Virus record (IMG/VR): IMGVR_UViG_3300035099_000622
Span: 1-43,462 of that record
Strand: one strand, 5' to 3'
Length of the DNA: 43,462 bases
Source: a virus
Positions 23,494-32,970 of the stretch are shown piece by piece (the stretch's first letter is position 1; each line of letters starts with the position of its first letter). The notes below the pieces were generated by a model. The model was not told where the DNA came from. It did no database searches and saw only the letters and a program-made list of their open reading frames with translations. The position numbers and the translations under genes were made by a program.

Positions 23494-23952
23494 ATGCGAC
23501 ACGCGAAAATCAACCCGCTACTTTTGGTCTGTCTTTTGTCTTGCCCATTCGCCCCTCGCGTTCACGCCGTCTCGCTTCCTGGCGACCTCACGCTGAACGT
23601 GCCGATTGACAACACTGAAACGTCCGCGCCCTGGTCGCTCACGATGCGGTTGGTCGTCGGTGACCAACGGCACATCAGGTTGCCGTTGGTCGAGGCGGGC
23701 AGTCCAGTGAGCAATAGCCGCTTCAGCTCTTACACGCTGGTCTTGAAAAACGCTGACTCGGTGACCCTGACGAGCCGAACGATGGCCAAGGAGACTCCCG
23801 CCGCCGACGGCTATGTGAATTGCACGTTGGCCTCTTCAGACGTCACGTCGGCGGTCAGAACCGCCGCCTTGGTCGCGACAAGTTCGACCGTCGCGTTGCG
23901 GATCGTGGCGGGTTGGTGGAAGGTTGAGGTCCAAGGGATCAAAGAGCCATGA
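23494..23952 (+). CDS. Exported protein paralogous to the N-terminal domain of the 15205 fibre
   Basis: A 152-residue protein with a Sec signal (N-region MRHAKIN, hydrophobic LLLVCLLSCPF, cleavage after VHA). The mature part matches residues 23-145 of the fibre-like protein at 15205: SLPGDLTLNVPIDN against SLPGELVWDIPTDN, then TMRLVVGDQRH, and an identical VAGWW near the end. It is a standalone copy of that domain, so the domain is mobile within this genome. Its stop overlaps the next start. Function unknown; a virion surface or periplasmic role is plausible. Confidence 0.65.
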   Translation: MRHAKINPLLLVCLLSCPFAPRVHAVSLPGDLTLNVPIDNTETSAPWSLTMRLVVGDQRHIRLPLVEAGSPVSNSRFSSYTLVLKNADSVTLTSRTMAKETPAADGYVNCTLASSDVTSAVRTAALVATSSTVALRIVAGWWKVEVQGIKEP

Positions 23953-24230
23953 TGCGACCGCTCTTCCAAACGAGCCAATTGTTAGTCCGAGGCCGCCCGA
24001 GCCGCGTCGGATGGGTCCGAAACGAGAACGCCTTCCGCCGACAGGTCATGGCCCAACAAATCGGGACTGGCGGCCATCTTTTCGTTTTTCAGTCCGCGGG
24101 TGGCTTGGCCATCGTCCCGACTGCGAAGAGTCGTTTGAGCTCCGTGAGCGGGAGTTTGCTGATACCTCACGGCCACACCTTGGACACCGATGGTGGATAT
24201 GACCGCGCGGGAATGACCGGCCCGACTTGA
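23949..24230 (+). CDS. Small protein of unknown function
   Basis: A 93-residue basic protein with ATG overlapping the previous stop. It has a phage-like [32 protein letters not shown] segment and a Gly/Asp-rich end ([18 protein letters not shown]). It is not recognised. Its place before the giant tail protein suggests a small tail-tip component. Confidence 0.55.
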   Translation: MMRPLFQTSQLLVRGRPSRVGWVRNENAFRRQVMAQQIGTGGHLFVFQSAGGLAIVPTAKSRLSSVSGSLLIPHGHTLDTDGGYDRAGMTGPT

Positions 24231-24231
24231 A

Positions 24232-27200
24232 ATGGCGATCTACCACGAGTCCGCCTCTTATCTTTCGACGATTTTCCCTGAGCTCGCCGCGAAATCCACT
24301 TTGTCCTTGGACGTGCGCGAAGGGCTTGAGGACCAGCCCTTGGGCGTCCCCGCGAATGACGCCGCGCCCGTCTTTGAAACCCCCTGCAAGGGCTGCGGGG
24401 GGCGTTGGCTGGAGTCAACGGGCCTAGGCCACGTCGCACCCATCCAAGCTCCGCAGCAAGCGGCGACGCCCGAGCAACATCGGCTCTCCCGCTTGGTTTT
24501 CCGCAAGATGCACAAGCTGATCTGGGAGCTCTTCATGGTCGGCCGGAACGTCGAGGCGGCCGGACAGTCTCCCGGCGCTTGCGATTATTGGTCCAGCACG
24601 TACCTGGTTGGCGTGGATGGGCAATGGTTGACCTTGTGCATTTGGGATCAGGGCTACAAAGACCCGCGAAATTTGCGCGGGACGAGCACCTACGTCGGCC
24701 CGGTGGCGCCGAACTGGACCGTGCAAATCGCATGGCCCGGCACGAATTACGAGGCGAAAGGCTTGGACTTGGTGGTTGACGACGTGGATTTTTCGGTGAC
24801 TGGCGCGCCATATTACACGTTTAGGATCAAAATCAGCTATGACATCGGCGACATTTTGACTGGCGTGCCAGGGCCAAACCCGCATCTTTACAGTCCAGGC
24901 CAAGAGCCGACGGCCAACGACATCGCGGTCGCCTTGGTCAAACCTTGGCGTCCGCTCTACACGGCGCAATTCGGCCATGAGCTATTGTCCGTCAAGAAGA
25001 GGCGGGTTGTCATTCAATGGCCATTTTCAGAGCTGGACGCGAATGGCGCCTTGCTTTTGAGCGACAGTCTGGGAGTGACGATGAACGTCAGAATCGCCGC
25101 GCCCACGGCCGAGAGGGAGATTCCCGTCGGCGGACGAATCTATCCTGACCCGGAACTCAGCGACAGCGCTGGCAACTTCAAGCTCGAGCGCCTCGTCGGG
25201 GGCGTGTGGGTTGATTCCACCGCCGAGGTGCAAGCGACGGAAGTGTACATCGACCCAATCACGGGCTTCAGGTACGTCCTCAAACACCACTGGAGTCGCC
25301 TCCAATGCGTCCACGGACTAGGCGGGGCGGATTTCCAAACGCGGCTTTACCTCAAGGAGAAGATTCCCGACCCGGCAGGGACGGGGTGGGAATACGGCCC
25401 CGATCTGGCCATTGACGCCGAGCGGATTAGGATCACCTACTACGTCCATGATAGCACTGGGAACGAGTTAGCCCAGCGCTCCATGCTTTGTGGCAATTGC
25501 AAGCGCGACTACTCCGAGTGGATTGGCGGCTGCGGGTCGGGGGCCTCGGGCGTTGGGATTGACGGGAACGGCGAGCATTGGTTTTGCGCGGCCCGTGAAA
25601 ACGCGAGCGGCGTGGCCAATTTCCTGCCAGGCCGATGCTCGTTGCAACGCGCATGCTCGCAATTCGTCTGGGGCTATCCCGACGTCATCTCGCCGCAGAT
25701 TCTCGCCGAGATTGACAGCGCCAAGTACTATGTTTACGCGCAAGACGGCCCGCTGCTGGAATGGTATTGGAAACACGTTTGCGCGCCCAGCATCCTGCTT
25801 TTGCTTGGCGCGCCCTACGACACGATTGCTGGATACCATGACAACGTCGTGACGCAGGGTAGTGAAAAAGGCCAGGGTTGTTTGGGTTGGTGGCTTGAGG
25901 GTCAGATCGAGACCAACAATTTGACCGCCCATTCTGGAGCGATTTACGAAGGCGATGTGACACCCGCCAATTATGGCGACCACCACTATGGCTTGCTCGT
26001 GCGGCTGAACGTGGCGGGGCTTGGCCCTTACGAGCACCACCGCCAGGACGAAAACGGCGTCGAAGACGACATGTCAGACCCACTTGGCGGGCACCGCGCG
26101 TATTTGCTCCGCCACGTCATTTCGACCAGCCGCCACGTCAAGGATTTTGCCTCGCAATACTTCTATCGAGCCAGGCAGGAGTTGGGTTGGGAAGGCGAGA
26201 ATCGAATCAGCCGGACGCCCGCGCTGGGCAATCCCGTCAAAACCTTTTTGCCTGCCGTTCGCATTTCCCAGACCGGCCTGACGACTTTCGCCAAAGGGGA
26301 AGTCGAGCGCGGCTCCTGGACGCTCGGCGGCGAGCGATATGGACTCAGGATCAAACGCTACCGGACTGGCAAGGGCTATGGCTACAAACGGCTTGGCGGC
26401 AATCCTTGCAACGACCATGGCGAAGACCCGAACCTATGCGGCTACGTGTTGGCGGCCATCGGCTGTGCCGGCGGCGTCCTAACGATTGACTGCAAGGGCG
26501 GCGCGCATCGGATTGACAATAAGATTGACTTGGAGCACGCGGAAGAGGTTTACAGCTTTGTCGGTTCGGGCAACGTCGTCGAATTGCCAGAGGACCTGCG
26601 AATCCGCTCCAAAGACGAATACGCGACCTACCACAAGTTCGGAGATGTGACGGACAAAGCCTTTGCGGGTGACACGATTGAGTTCCTCGGCGTCGCTGGA
26701 CTCGAAGGCAAAAAGTTCTTCATCGCAAAGGCGCAGCCCTCTTGCGGCATTTCCCTGGGCGGCGAGTTGCCAATACCGAACTCTCCGCGCTGGCCTTCGG
26801 TCGACCATTCGTTCTACCTCTTGGCCGACCGCCTTTGGATCGCCGACGAACACGACTTGTTGTTGTCCGCGTACAACGCCGGCTCGCTCACGAACGCCGC
26901 TTTCCGAGTGGACACGTCGGGCGTCTTCTCACCAGGGCCGATTGAGCTAGCCTTCGCGCGCAAACCGGTTGGCGACAGGCCGACGAAGGAAATCCCGGCG
27001 CCGCAGATCGCGTTGAGCGTCACGTCTCTGTCGCCAAGTTGTCAAAAAAGTCGCCAGGCGGCCAGCCAAAGTTTCCAAGTTTGGAACTCTGGCGATGGGC
27101 TGCTTTCCTTTTCGGTGGGGAAAAACGCGGATTGGCTTAGCTGTTGGCCGATGGACGGCGTCTCCGAGGGGGAACACAAGACGGTCAACGTGAGCTACGA

Positions 27201-28263
27201 GAGCGCCGACCTGGACGTTGGAACGCATGAGGCCACGATCACCGTTTCCGATCCGAACGCCGGCAACAGTCCGCAGACGATAGCCGTGACCCTGACGGTC
27301 ACGGGCTGGCAGACGCCGCCGCATCCCGCGCCGCTGGCGCCGGTTCTATTGTACGCCTCGCAAGGCGCCCCCGACTACGTTCAGGTGGAATGGTCAACGG
27401 TTACGGGCGTTTCCTTTGTTTCAGGCAACAAGGGCTTCAAGGTCTATCGCCAGACGACCGCAGTTTTGGGCACGGACCCAATGCCGACCTTTGACGTTGG
27501 CCAGGCGGCGCTCATAGCTACGGTGGATCAATACCACCATGACTTTTGGGATCGGGTTGTGGCGGGCCAGCCCCCATCAGTCTGGTGTGGCTATTGGGTG
27601 AAGGCGTTCATCGAGGGGGATGAGAGCGAGTATAGCAATGTCAAGGGCGGGTTCAGCTGGCCGGGAGGCTTGCCGCCCGTCCCCAATCCGCCAACGAATG
27701 TGGGCGTATCGGACGGATGGCATGAAACAATAGTCGTTTCTTGGGATGCGGTCACAGGGGCAGATGGTTATATCGTTTATAAAGCCGTGGCGGAACCATA
27801 CACGTTTTATCCTGATCCGCCGCCGTCGGCGCCGCCAATTTCAAAAGCGAAAAAAATTTTCATGGGCGCCGGGACCTCCATCACCGACTATCAGGTGTTC
27901 GAGCGAATTTCTCCGCTGTATTGGGGTCCTTGGGGTTGGTTTTATTATGGCCCGTATTACTACTACTGGGTGCGTAGTTACAATCAATCTGGGATAAGCG
28001 ATGTCAGCTTGAGCGATTCGGGATACGCTGTGGGAGGTGAATGGTACGTATTAGTAACGCCCACGCCGACGCCAATACCCACGCCGACGCCAACACCCAC
28101 GCCGACGCCGACGCCGACGTCAACGCCGACGCCAACACCCACGCCGACGCCAACGCCGACGCCAACGCCCACGCCCACGCCGACGCCGACGCCGACGTCA
28201 ACGCCGACGCCAACGCCCACGCCCACGCCGACGCCAACACCTTCCGGAAGCCCTCCACCATGA
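24232..28263 (+). CDS. Giant tail-tip protein with BACON, FnIII-like and Thr-Pro stalk
   Basis: A 1343-residue structural protein, the largest gene here. Residues 1-925 are unassigned and include paired cysteines (CKGCGG near 48; CGNC near 423 in a Cys-rich block to about 480) that could bind metal. About 925-1025 is a BACON-type Ig-like domain ([12 protein letters not shown] ... [11 protein letters not shown]). About 1033-1140 and 1146-1270 are two fibronectin III-like domains ([30 protein letters not shown]). About 1275-1340 is a Thr-Pro stalk with a few Ser. BACON and FnIII domains are linked to carbohydrate contact or spacing. It is probably the tail tip or receptor-binding component. There is no clear ribosome site; translation may be coupled to the 23949 gene. 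Its stop overlaps the next start. Confidence 0.8.
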   Translation: MAIYHESASYLSTIFPELAAKSTLSLDVREGLEDQPLGVPANDAAPVFETPCKGCGGRWLESTGLGHVAPIQAPQQAATPEQHRLSRLVFRKMHKLIWELFMVGRNVEAAGQSPGACDYWSSTYLVGVDGQWLTLCIWDQGYKDPRNLRGTSTYVGPVAPNWTVQIAWPGTNYEAKGLDLVVDDVDFSVTGAPYYTFRIKISYDIGDILTGVPGPNPHLYSPGQEPTANDIAVALVKPWRPLYTAQFGHELLSVKKRRVVIQWPFSELDANGALLLSDSLGVTMNVRIAAPTAEREIPVGGRIYPDPELSDSAGNFKLERLVGGVWVDSTAEVQATEVYIDPITGFRYVLKHHWSRLQCVHGLGGADFQTRLYLKEKIPDPAGTGWEYGPDLAIDAERIRITYYVHDSTGNELAQRSMLCGNCKRDYSEWIGGCGSGASGVGIDGNGEHWFCAARENASGVANFLPGRCSLQRACSQFVWGYPDVISPQILAEIDSAKYYVYAQDGPLLEWYWKHVCAPSILLLLGAPYDTIAGYHDNVVTQGSEKGQGCLGWWLEGQIETNNLTAHSGAIYEGDVTPANYGDHHYGLLVRLNVAGLGPYEHHRQDENGVEDDMSDPLGGHRAYLLRHVISTSRHVKDFASQYFYRARQELGWEGENRISRTPALGNPVKTFLPAVRISQTGLTTFAKGEVERGSWTLGGERYGLRIKRYRTGKGYGYKRLGGNPCNDHGEDPNLCGYVLAAIGCAGGVLTIDCKGGAHRIDNKIDLEHAEEVYSFVGSGNVVELPEDLRIRSKDEYATYHKFGDVTDKAFAGDTIEFLGVAGLEGKKFFIAKAQPSCGISLGGELPIPNSPRWPSVDHSFYLLADRLWIADEHDLLLSAYNAGSLTNAAFRVDTSGVFSPGPIELAFARKPVGDRPTKEIPAPQIALSVTSLSPSCQKSRQAASQSFQVWNSGDGLLSFSVGKNADWLSCWPMDGVSEGEHKTVNVSYESADLDVGTHEATITVSDPNAGNSPQTIAVTLTVTGWQTPPHPAPLAPVLLYASQGAPDYVQVEWSTVTGVSFVSGNKGFKVYRQTTAVLGTDPMPTFDVGQAALIATVDQYHHDFWDRVVAGQPPSVWCGYWVKAFIEGDESEYSNVKGGFSWPGGLPPVPNPPTNVGVSDGWHETIVVSWDAVTGADGYIVYKAVAEPYTFYPDPPPSAPPISKAKKIFMGAGTSITDYQVFERISPLYWGPWGWFYYGPYYYYWVRSYNQSGISDVSLSDSGYAVGGEWYVLVTPTPTPIPTPTPTPTPTPTPTSTPTPTPTPTPTPTPTPTPTPTPTPTSTPTPTPTPTPTPTPSGSPPP
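28056..28245 (+). repeat. Hexanucleotide ACGCCN repeats encoding the Thr-Pro stalk
   Basis: About thirty near-identical 6-base units (ACGCCG, ACGCCA, ACGCCC, ACACCC) with two ACGTCA interruptions (28118-28123 and 28195-28200) one 77-78-base unit apart. They keep the frame of the tail gene and leave other frames open as well. Length is likely to vary by slippage, changing the stalk length without breaking the frame. Confidence 0.9.
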
Positions 28264-30512
28264 TTGAACCCATTCCAATTCTAACGACGCTCTACGTTGA
28301 TCCCGACCCCGCCCGCTGGCGTTACCGCGACCTCGACGAGTGGATAAAGCATTGCCTCAAGGTTGCCGGCCGCAAACGATTGGTATGCGTAGAATTCGTG
28401 CCAGACGCATTTAGAGACTGGTTGCTAAAAGAAGGCCATGAGATCATCGTCGAAGGAAAGGATTGTGGTCCGAGCCGGCCTCGAATGGCGGCTATGCTTG
28501 GAAAGGCACTCGAATCGCTTTCCAAATCGGAAAAGCCACCGGACTGCGTTTGGGTGATAGAAAATGACGCTTGCGTCTCGGCTGAAACCTTGGCCGCCGT
28601 CGAGGGCCTTTTCAAGGCCTTGCCCAAGGAAGCGGCGGCGGTCGAATTGCGTGCGATTGACGAGACCGGGAAAACGGAGTTCCCATGCGTGAGGAGATTC
28701 CCATCGCGGCCGTGGGAAAAAAGACCAATGAACCCGTTTCCAATCTCGCACGCCTGTTGGTCCGCCTCCCTATGGCGCATGGCCGCCTTGAGGCAAGTCG
28801 ATTTTTCCCAGCTTCCGCCGTTGAACCAATCCGACATCCAGGCCAGCGCTCAGTTGAAGGCGAAAGGCTGGTGTTTCTACGGGATCGCGTCGGCGACCTA
28901 CGTTCACAGGTCGCATGGCTCTTACGCCCGCGGGGAAGACTACCACCGCGATCCGACGATTGAGAAACCGCTGCGACTGAACCTTGGCTGCGGCGCCTTC
29001 TACAAACCGGGTTACGTCAACGTTGACGTGCGCGAGGAACTCGACCAACTAGAGCGGCGAGAAATAAAAGCCGACCTCCTGGCTGACGCGACTTGCGGGC
29101 TTGACCAATTCATAGGTCGTTGCGATGAAATCTACGCCGGCCACGTCCTTGAGCATCTTGAGAATCCGCTGGCCGCCTTGCGCTATTGGCTGCGACTCTT
29201 GAAGCCAGGGGTGGGCCGAATTCTCGTCGTGATCCCCGACTCCGCGAAAGCCATCGCCGACAACAATTTGGAGCAGCTCAAAGCGCATATCGGCCTTTAC
29301 CTGCTTGATTCGTCGAAACAACCGACGCCCGCCGACCACCTGCAAATCTATTGGCTGGGCCGCTTGCGCAGTGAAATGGAACGAGCCGGTTTTGCCGACC
29401 TGCGGGAAGTTGACATTCAAAAAGAAGATCGGCTTGCATCCAAGGCCAAATGTCAAAGCGCCTTGGAGGCCAGACGGCCAAGCGCGCCGGAAGTGAAAAA
29501 GACGGCATTCGTCCTTGACTGGCCGGACAAAAGCAAGGGCAGCATTGAAAATCTCAAACGAAGTTTGACCCAAGCCGGCTGGCGGGTTCGAAGTTTCATC
29601 CGCGATGGCGCGTGGTGGAACGAGGCGGTCAAAACGCTGCGAGAAAAGCGACCGGACTATTTCATCGCCTTTCAGCGGCTTTACGGCTTCGACAAAGCCG
29701 TCGCCGACCAGCTCCGTTCAAGCCGCATCAAAACGCTGTTTTTCGATTTCGGGATTGGCTGCGGGCGCAGCCACTATGGAACTGTCATCGCCGACCCTCT
29801 TGGCGAGGGCGCGGCTTCCGAGATTTCGATCCGCGGCATGGACGCCATCCTTCGGGATCGCCATTGGCGCAATTTGGCTGAAAGCCAGCTTGACAACGTC
29901 GACCGACTTTCTGCGGATCTTCACGAGAAGGCCAGTTCCATCGCGCTGGAGGGGATGCCCAAAGACTACTGGCTTTTACTATTGCAGCGCTCCGGGGAAA
30001 TGCACCTATGCTGCGACAGTCAGTTCCGCCAGTCTGACAAATTGGCTGAGGCCCTGATGACGTTGGCGGCGGATTCCGCAATCAACCAATTCATTGCGAT
30101 AAAGCCGCATCCCATGGACGCGAAGTGGGAATGGTCCGGCGAGCAGCGTTCGATGAATCACTGGATTTTGCCTGCCGGTGGTTTTGACGCTGAAAGCGAT
30201 GCTCACTTATTGCGATTGATTGCGGACGCCAGAGCGGTCATTAGCGTCAACTCAACTACCATTTTCCTTGCCATGCTCTTGGGCAAGCCGGTTTTGCAGC
30301 TAGGCCGCGGCTGGGCGAGCGGCAACAAGGTCGTGACGGAAGCCAAGCTCGACCGCTCTCTTTTTGGCAAGCCGCCGAATTTCGACAGCGAACGCCGACG
30401 TTGGTTTTTGGCCCTAATGTTGGCCCGCCAAATCGGGGAGAACGATTTGGCCAACGTCGAGAAGGCGATGGGGTTCATCCATCGTTTCTACCCCGAGGGG
30501 AACGCGATCTAA
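28260..30512 (+). CDS. Three-domain glycosyltransferase-methyltransferase protein (A-M-B)
   Basis: A 750-residue protein. Domain A (1-232) starts [17 protein letters not shown] and carries WVIENDA (about 97-103), a DxD-like acidic site as in GT-A enzymes. Domain M (237-400) is a class I SAM methyltransferase ([29 protein letters not shown]). Domain B (412-750) resembles capsule-polysaccharide glycosyltransferases of GT-B shape (VLDWPD, IAIKPHP near 614, [21 protein letters not shown]). The ATG overlaps the tail gene stop (ATGA), so it is coupled to the Thr-Pro-rich tail protein. I infer that it transfers and methylates sugars on the tail or on host-surface glycans. Reading frames through the upstream repeat are open, but ATG 28260 is the sensible start. 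Confidence 0.7.
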   Translation: MIEPIPILTTLYVDPDPARWRYRDLDEWIKHCLKVAGRKRLVCVEFVPDAFRDWLLKEGHEIIVEGKDCGPSRPRMAAMLGKALESLSKSEKPPDCVWVIENDACVSAETLAAVEGLFKALPKEAAAVELRAIDETGKTEFPCVRRFPSRPWEKRPMNPFPISHACWSASLWRMAALRQVDFSQLPPLNQSDIQASAQLKAKGWCFYGIASATYVHRSHGSYARGEDYHRDPTIEKPLRLNLGCGAFYKPGYVNVDVREELDQLERREIKADLLADATCGLDQFIGRCDEIYAGHVLEHLENPLAALRYWLRLLKPGVGRILVVIPDSAKAIADNNLEQLKAHIGLYLLDSSKQPTPADHLQIYWLGRLRSEMERAGFADLREVDIQKEDRLASKAKCQSALEARRPSAPEVKKTAFVLDWPDKSKGSIENLKRSLTQAGWRVRSFIRDGAWWNEAVKTLREKRPDYFIAFQRLYGFDKAVADQLRSSRIKTLFFDFGIGCGRSHYGTVIADPLGEGAASEISIRGMDAILRDRHWRNLAESQLDNVDRLSADLHEKASSIALEGMPKDYWLLLLQRSGEMHLCCDSQFRQSDKLAEALMTLAADSAINQFIAIKPHPMDAKWEWSGEQRSMNHWILPAGGFDAESDAHLLRLIADARAVISVNSTTIFLAMLLGKPVLQLGRGWASGNKVVTEAKLDRSLFGKPPNFDSERRRWFLALMLARQIGENDLANVEKAMGFIHRFYPEGNAI

Positions 30513-31195
30513 TGCGGCAGATTCCTATCATCACCACGGTCTACATCCCATCGCCCAGCCGTGAGCGCTATCGAAACACGTCCGATCTCGTCAAGCGATG
30601 CGTCGCGGCGGGCATCGGCCCCCGGCTGTTGGCGATAGACAAAGCGCCAGAGGAGTTCAGGCTTTGGGCTGGGGGCGCCGGGCATCGGCTCGTCACGCTT
30701 GAGGCTGGTAAACCTCCACGGATGACCAGGCTGTTGCAGGAGGCTCTGGCCCTCGTCCCTGAAGGAAGCGAATGGGTCTGGACAGTCGAGCAAGATGCGC
30801 TACTCGACGAGAGCGTCGCCGCCAAAATGGAATCCATCATGGCCGGCCTGCCGTTGGAAGTCGCAAGCCTGACGGCTCGACCAGTTGACGAGGACGGTAG
30901 AGACGTCGCGCCACACATCTTTGGAAGCTGGACTGAGAAATCCATCGCAGGCCACTATTTGGGGCGCGGGGAGTTGCTGCGGATTCCTTTCGCGCCTTTC
31001 CTCGCGACGCTGTGGCGGCTCGCGGCACTGCGCAACATGGACTGGTCGCACGTTCCGCCTTTTGTCTGCGCTGACCAGGTCTTGGGGCGGACTCTGAAGA
31101 CGCAAGGCCTCGTTTTGCTCGGCCACGCCGAGTTGAAAGTCTTGCACTATCCGAGGTCGTCGTACTTGAGCAATCGAATGGCGGGGAAGGATTGA
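30512..31195 (+). CDS. Stand-alone A-domain protein (GT-A-like glycosyltransferase)
   Basis: A 227-residue protein homologous over its whole length to domain A of its two neighbours: PIITTVYIPSPSRERYR, PPRMTRLLQEAL, WVWTVEQDALLDES (about residue 88), ASLTARPVDEDG, then ATLWRLAALRNMDWSHVPPF. The acidic VEQDA fits the DxD-like metal site. It starts one base inside the previous stop (TAATG), so translation is coupled. A third copy is in 32967-34724. The substrate is unknown. Confidence 0.65.
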   Translation: MRQIPIITTVYIPSPSRERYRNTSDLVKRCVAAGIGPRLLAIDKAPEEFRLWAGGAGHRLVTLEAGKPPRMTRLLQEALALVPEGSEWVWTVEQDALLDESVAAKMESIMAGLPLEVASLTARPVDEDGRDVAPHIFGSWTEKSIAGHYLGRGELLRIPFAPFLATLWRLAALRNMDWSHVPPFVCADQVLGRTLKTQGLVLLGHAELKVLHYPRSSYLSNRMAGKD

Positions 31196-31199
31196 AGCA

Positions 31200-31376
31200 A
31201 TGTCGTCAGAACCCGATCCGAATTGGCCAGAATTCACGGTGGTTGCCGAAAGCGACGTTTGGATTGAGCGGGGGACGGGGGAAATCTACGTCAAGCAATC
31301 GGCGATTGACAACCTCTTCGCCGACGATGGACTCTATTGTTTCAGGATCACCGGCTATCCGATTGCCGGTCTATGA
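31200..31376 (+). CDS. Small acidic protein (58 residues)
   Basis: A short frame, MSSEPDPNWPEFTVVAESDV..., with plausible composition (VWIERGTGEIYVKQSAI, LYCFRITGYPIAGL), filling the gap between the A-domain gene and the next structural gene. GGGGAAGG lies upstream. It is not recognised; it may be a small accessory of the glycosylation or tail proteins. Confidence 0.45.
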   Translation: MSSEPDPNWPEFTVVAESDVWIERGTGEIYVKQSAIDNLFADDGLYCFRITGYPIAGL

Positions 31377-31441
31377 GGCGACACAATGCCCCGTAAAAAC
31401 GTATTAGAGGCCCGTGGTAGGCTTTTGCAGGAGAAGGTAGT

Positions 31442-32866
31442 ATGAGTGGCCTACCCCCGATAGAAGTCATGCGCCAGCGCGTAAGGGCCATCGAGCAGGC
31501 CACCACCAAACTGTATGGCGTCGGCTCGCTGCCCGATTGGGTTCGCGGCCAAGGGCGACACATCAGCAGCGTTGGCGACAACCCGAATTGGGAGGATTGT
31601 TTCCCCAGCACTTGGGACACGGACATACCGACCATATTGGAAACCAATGTGAGTGGCGCGGACGCCTACGGTTTCGTTCCGGGCATATGTCCCAATGGCC
31701 ATTCATGGTATGAAAAAACATGGGACGGATGGACTCTGGGCAATTGGGTCGCCCCCGCCGACAACGATGGCAACCTGCTCTTTCAGTCGGGCGTGCCCAA
31801 CTTCGTGCTTGGCGGAACGTTCAATGGAAGGCGACGCGGTCTTTACGAAAACAACGGCCCATACTCTATCCAAAGTCCAGCCGCAAATTGGAAATACTGG
31901 TTGATGTCCGACCCCTACATGGACAGCCCCCCGGATGTTGACATGCCTCCCGATTCCACGCACAAGGAAATCACGCGTCGCCAACTTTGGGGTGCGGAAA
32001 GGCCCGTCGGCCACGCGAACGATTTCGCCGTGCAGCGCGTTGACAGCGGCGGTTATGCGGACGGTTTCGACTCGGCCATCGGCAACGTTTGTGAGGCTGA
32101 AGGCCCGAATTTCCAGCCGAATGTGTCGAGACGTTTCAAGGGCGTCTGTCAAATTGGCACCCCGTTCCCCTTCAACGTCGGCCCGCCGCCTCGCGCTGGC
32201 GCCCAGGTCTTGCTCGCGTTGGCGAAGATGACGTTCCTAAAGCTTCTGATCACCACCACGCGCATCCATTACCGCTGCACAGCGGATTGGCAGGTCCACG
32301 AGGGCATTCCACAAGGTTGGACATGGAACACCCCTGAAATCTCGGAGTACGAGGAGTCGCCGCCCAAGCACGAGGGCACGGTCGGCTTCGCCGTCATCGG
32401 CATCAAACGCCATCCGCTTTGGGGTCAGGCATTCGACGTCCTCACAACCATTAACCCGCCAGTGTCGGTTTTTATGCGGGAGGGCGAGAGTCGTTGGGTT
32501 GATTTGACCCAGGCCGTCGCCGCGGTCTGGGTAAACTGGACAGGCAAGGGTTACGCGAGCTTCGCGTTGATTCCCTACGATTCCACGATGTCCTACATGC
32601 TTACGGCTTCACAATCCTGGGAAAACAGCGAGATGCTCGCCCGTCTGTGGCCGCGGATCAATTGGACGGCGAAACGAAGTACCGATCCGAATCAAGTCTA
32701 TGGCGCTTTTTGGGTGGACTACGAGGTCACGACCAAGCTGATACAATACACGTTCGACGAGCCGAATCAGGCCATTCAAGATGGGCCTTACGTGTCGTTT
32801 CAATTGCCGGCGGGGACGGTTGACAGACTGCTTTCCTATGCTGACTATCCCAGCCTTGTGCCCTAG
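31442..32866 (+). CDS. Structural-type protein of unknown function in the glycosylation cassette
   Basis: A 474-residue Trp/Gly/Pro-rich protein (GVGSLPDWVRGQGRHISSVGDN, TWDGWTLGNWVAPADNDGNLL, PNFVLGGTFNGRRRG), with repeated aromatic blocks and few cysteines. AGGAGAAGG precedes the ATG. Its composition resembles phage tail-spike or receptor-binding proteins. It sits between glycosyltransferase genes, so it could be another substrate or a carbohydrate-binding spike. The family is not recognised. Confidence 0.6.
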   Translation: MSGLPPIEVMRQRVRAIEQATTKLYGVGSLPDWVRGQGRHISSVGDNPNWEDCFPSTWDTDIPTILETNVSGADAYGFVPGICPNGHSWYEKTWDGWTLGNWVAPADNDGNLLFQSGVPNFVLGGTFNGRRRGLYENNGPYSIQSPAANWKYWLMSDPYMDSPPDVDMPPDSTHKEITRRQLWGAERPVGHANDFAVQRVDSGGYADGFDSAIGNVCEAEGPNFQPNVSRRFKGVCQIGTPFPFNVGPPPRAGAQVLLALAKMTFLKLLITTTRIHYRCTADWQVHEGIPQGWTWNTPEISEYEESPPKHEGTVGFAVIGIKRHPLWGQAFDVLTTINPPVSVFMREGESRWVDLTQAVAAVWVNWTGKGYASFALIPYDSTMSYMLTASQSWENSEMLARLWPRINWTAKRSTDPNQVYGAFWVDYEVTTKLIQYTFDEPNQAIQDGPYVSFQLPAGTVDRLLSYADYPSLVP

Positions 32867-32880
32867 AAAGGCGACGTGAA

Positions 32881-32970
32881 ATGGCAGGTGAAAAGACGAT
32901 GAATAGAACAAGAAAAACGCGAAAAGCAAAAAAACCGAGAAGGCCGCGTCGGCCCCGCAAACCAAGATGA
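32881..32970 (+). CDS. Tiny, extremely basic peptide (29 residues)
   Basis: MAGEKTMNRTRKTRKAKKPR followed by RPRRPRKPR, with a net charge around +15. The ATG follows AGGCGACGTGAA, and the stop overlaps the next gene's ATG (ATGA). It may be a coupling leader for the downstream B-A glycosyltransferase or a nucleic-acid or membrane-binding peptide. Confidence 0.4.
   Translation: MAGEKTMNRTRKTRKAKKPRRPRRPRKPR

Noticed and set aside
28041-28259. N-terminal extension (Ala-Asp-His repeats) of the A-M-B protein through the repeat
   Set aside because: It is the Thr-Pro repeat read in another frame. ATG 28260 gives a start that matches the paralogous A domains.
31386-31445. 19-codon frame starting MPRKNVLEARGR before the 31442 gene
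   Set aside because: Too short and without independent support; its stop overlap with the next start could be chance.
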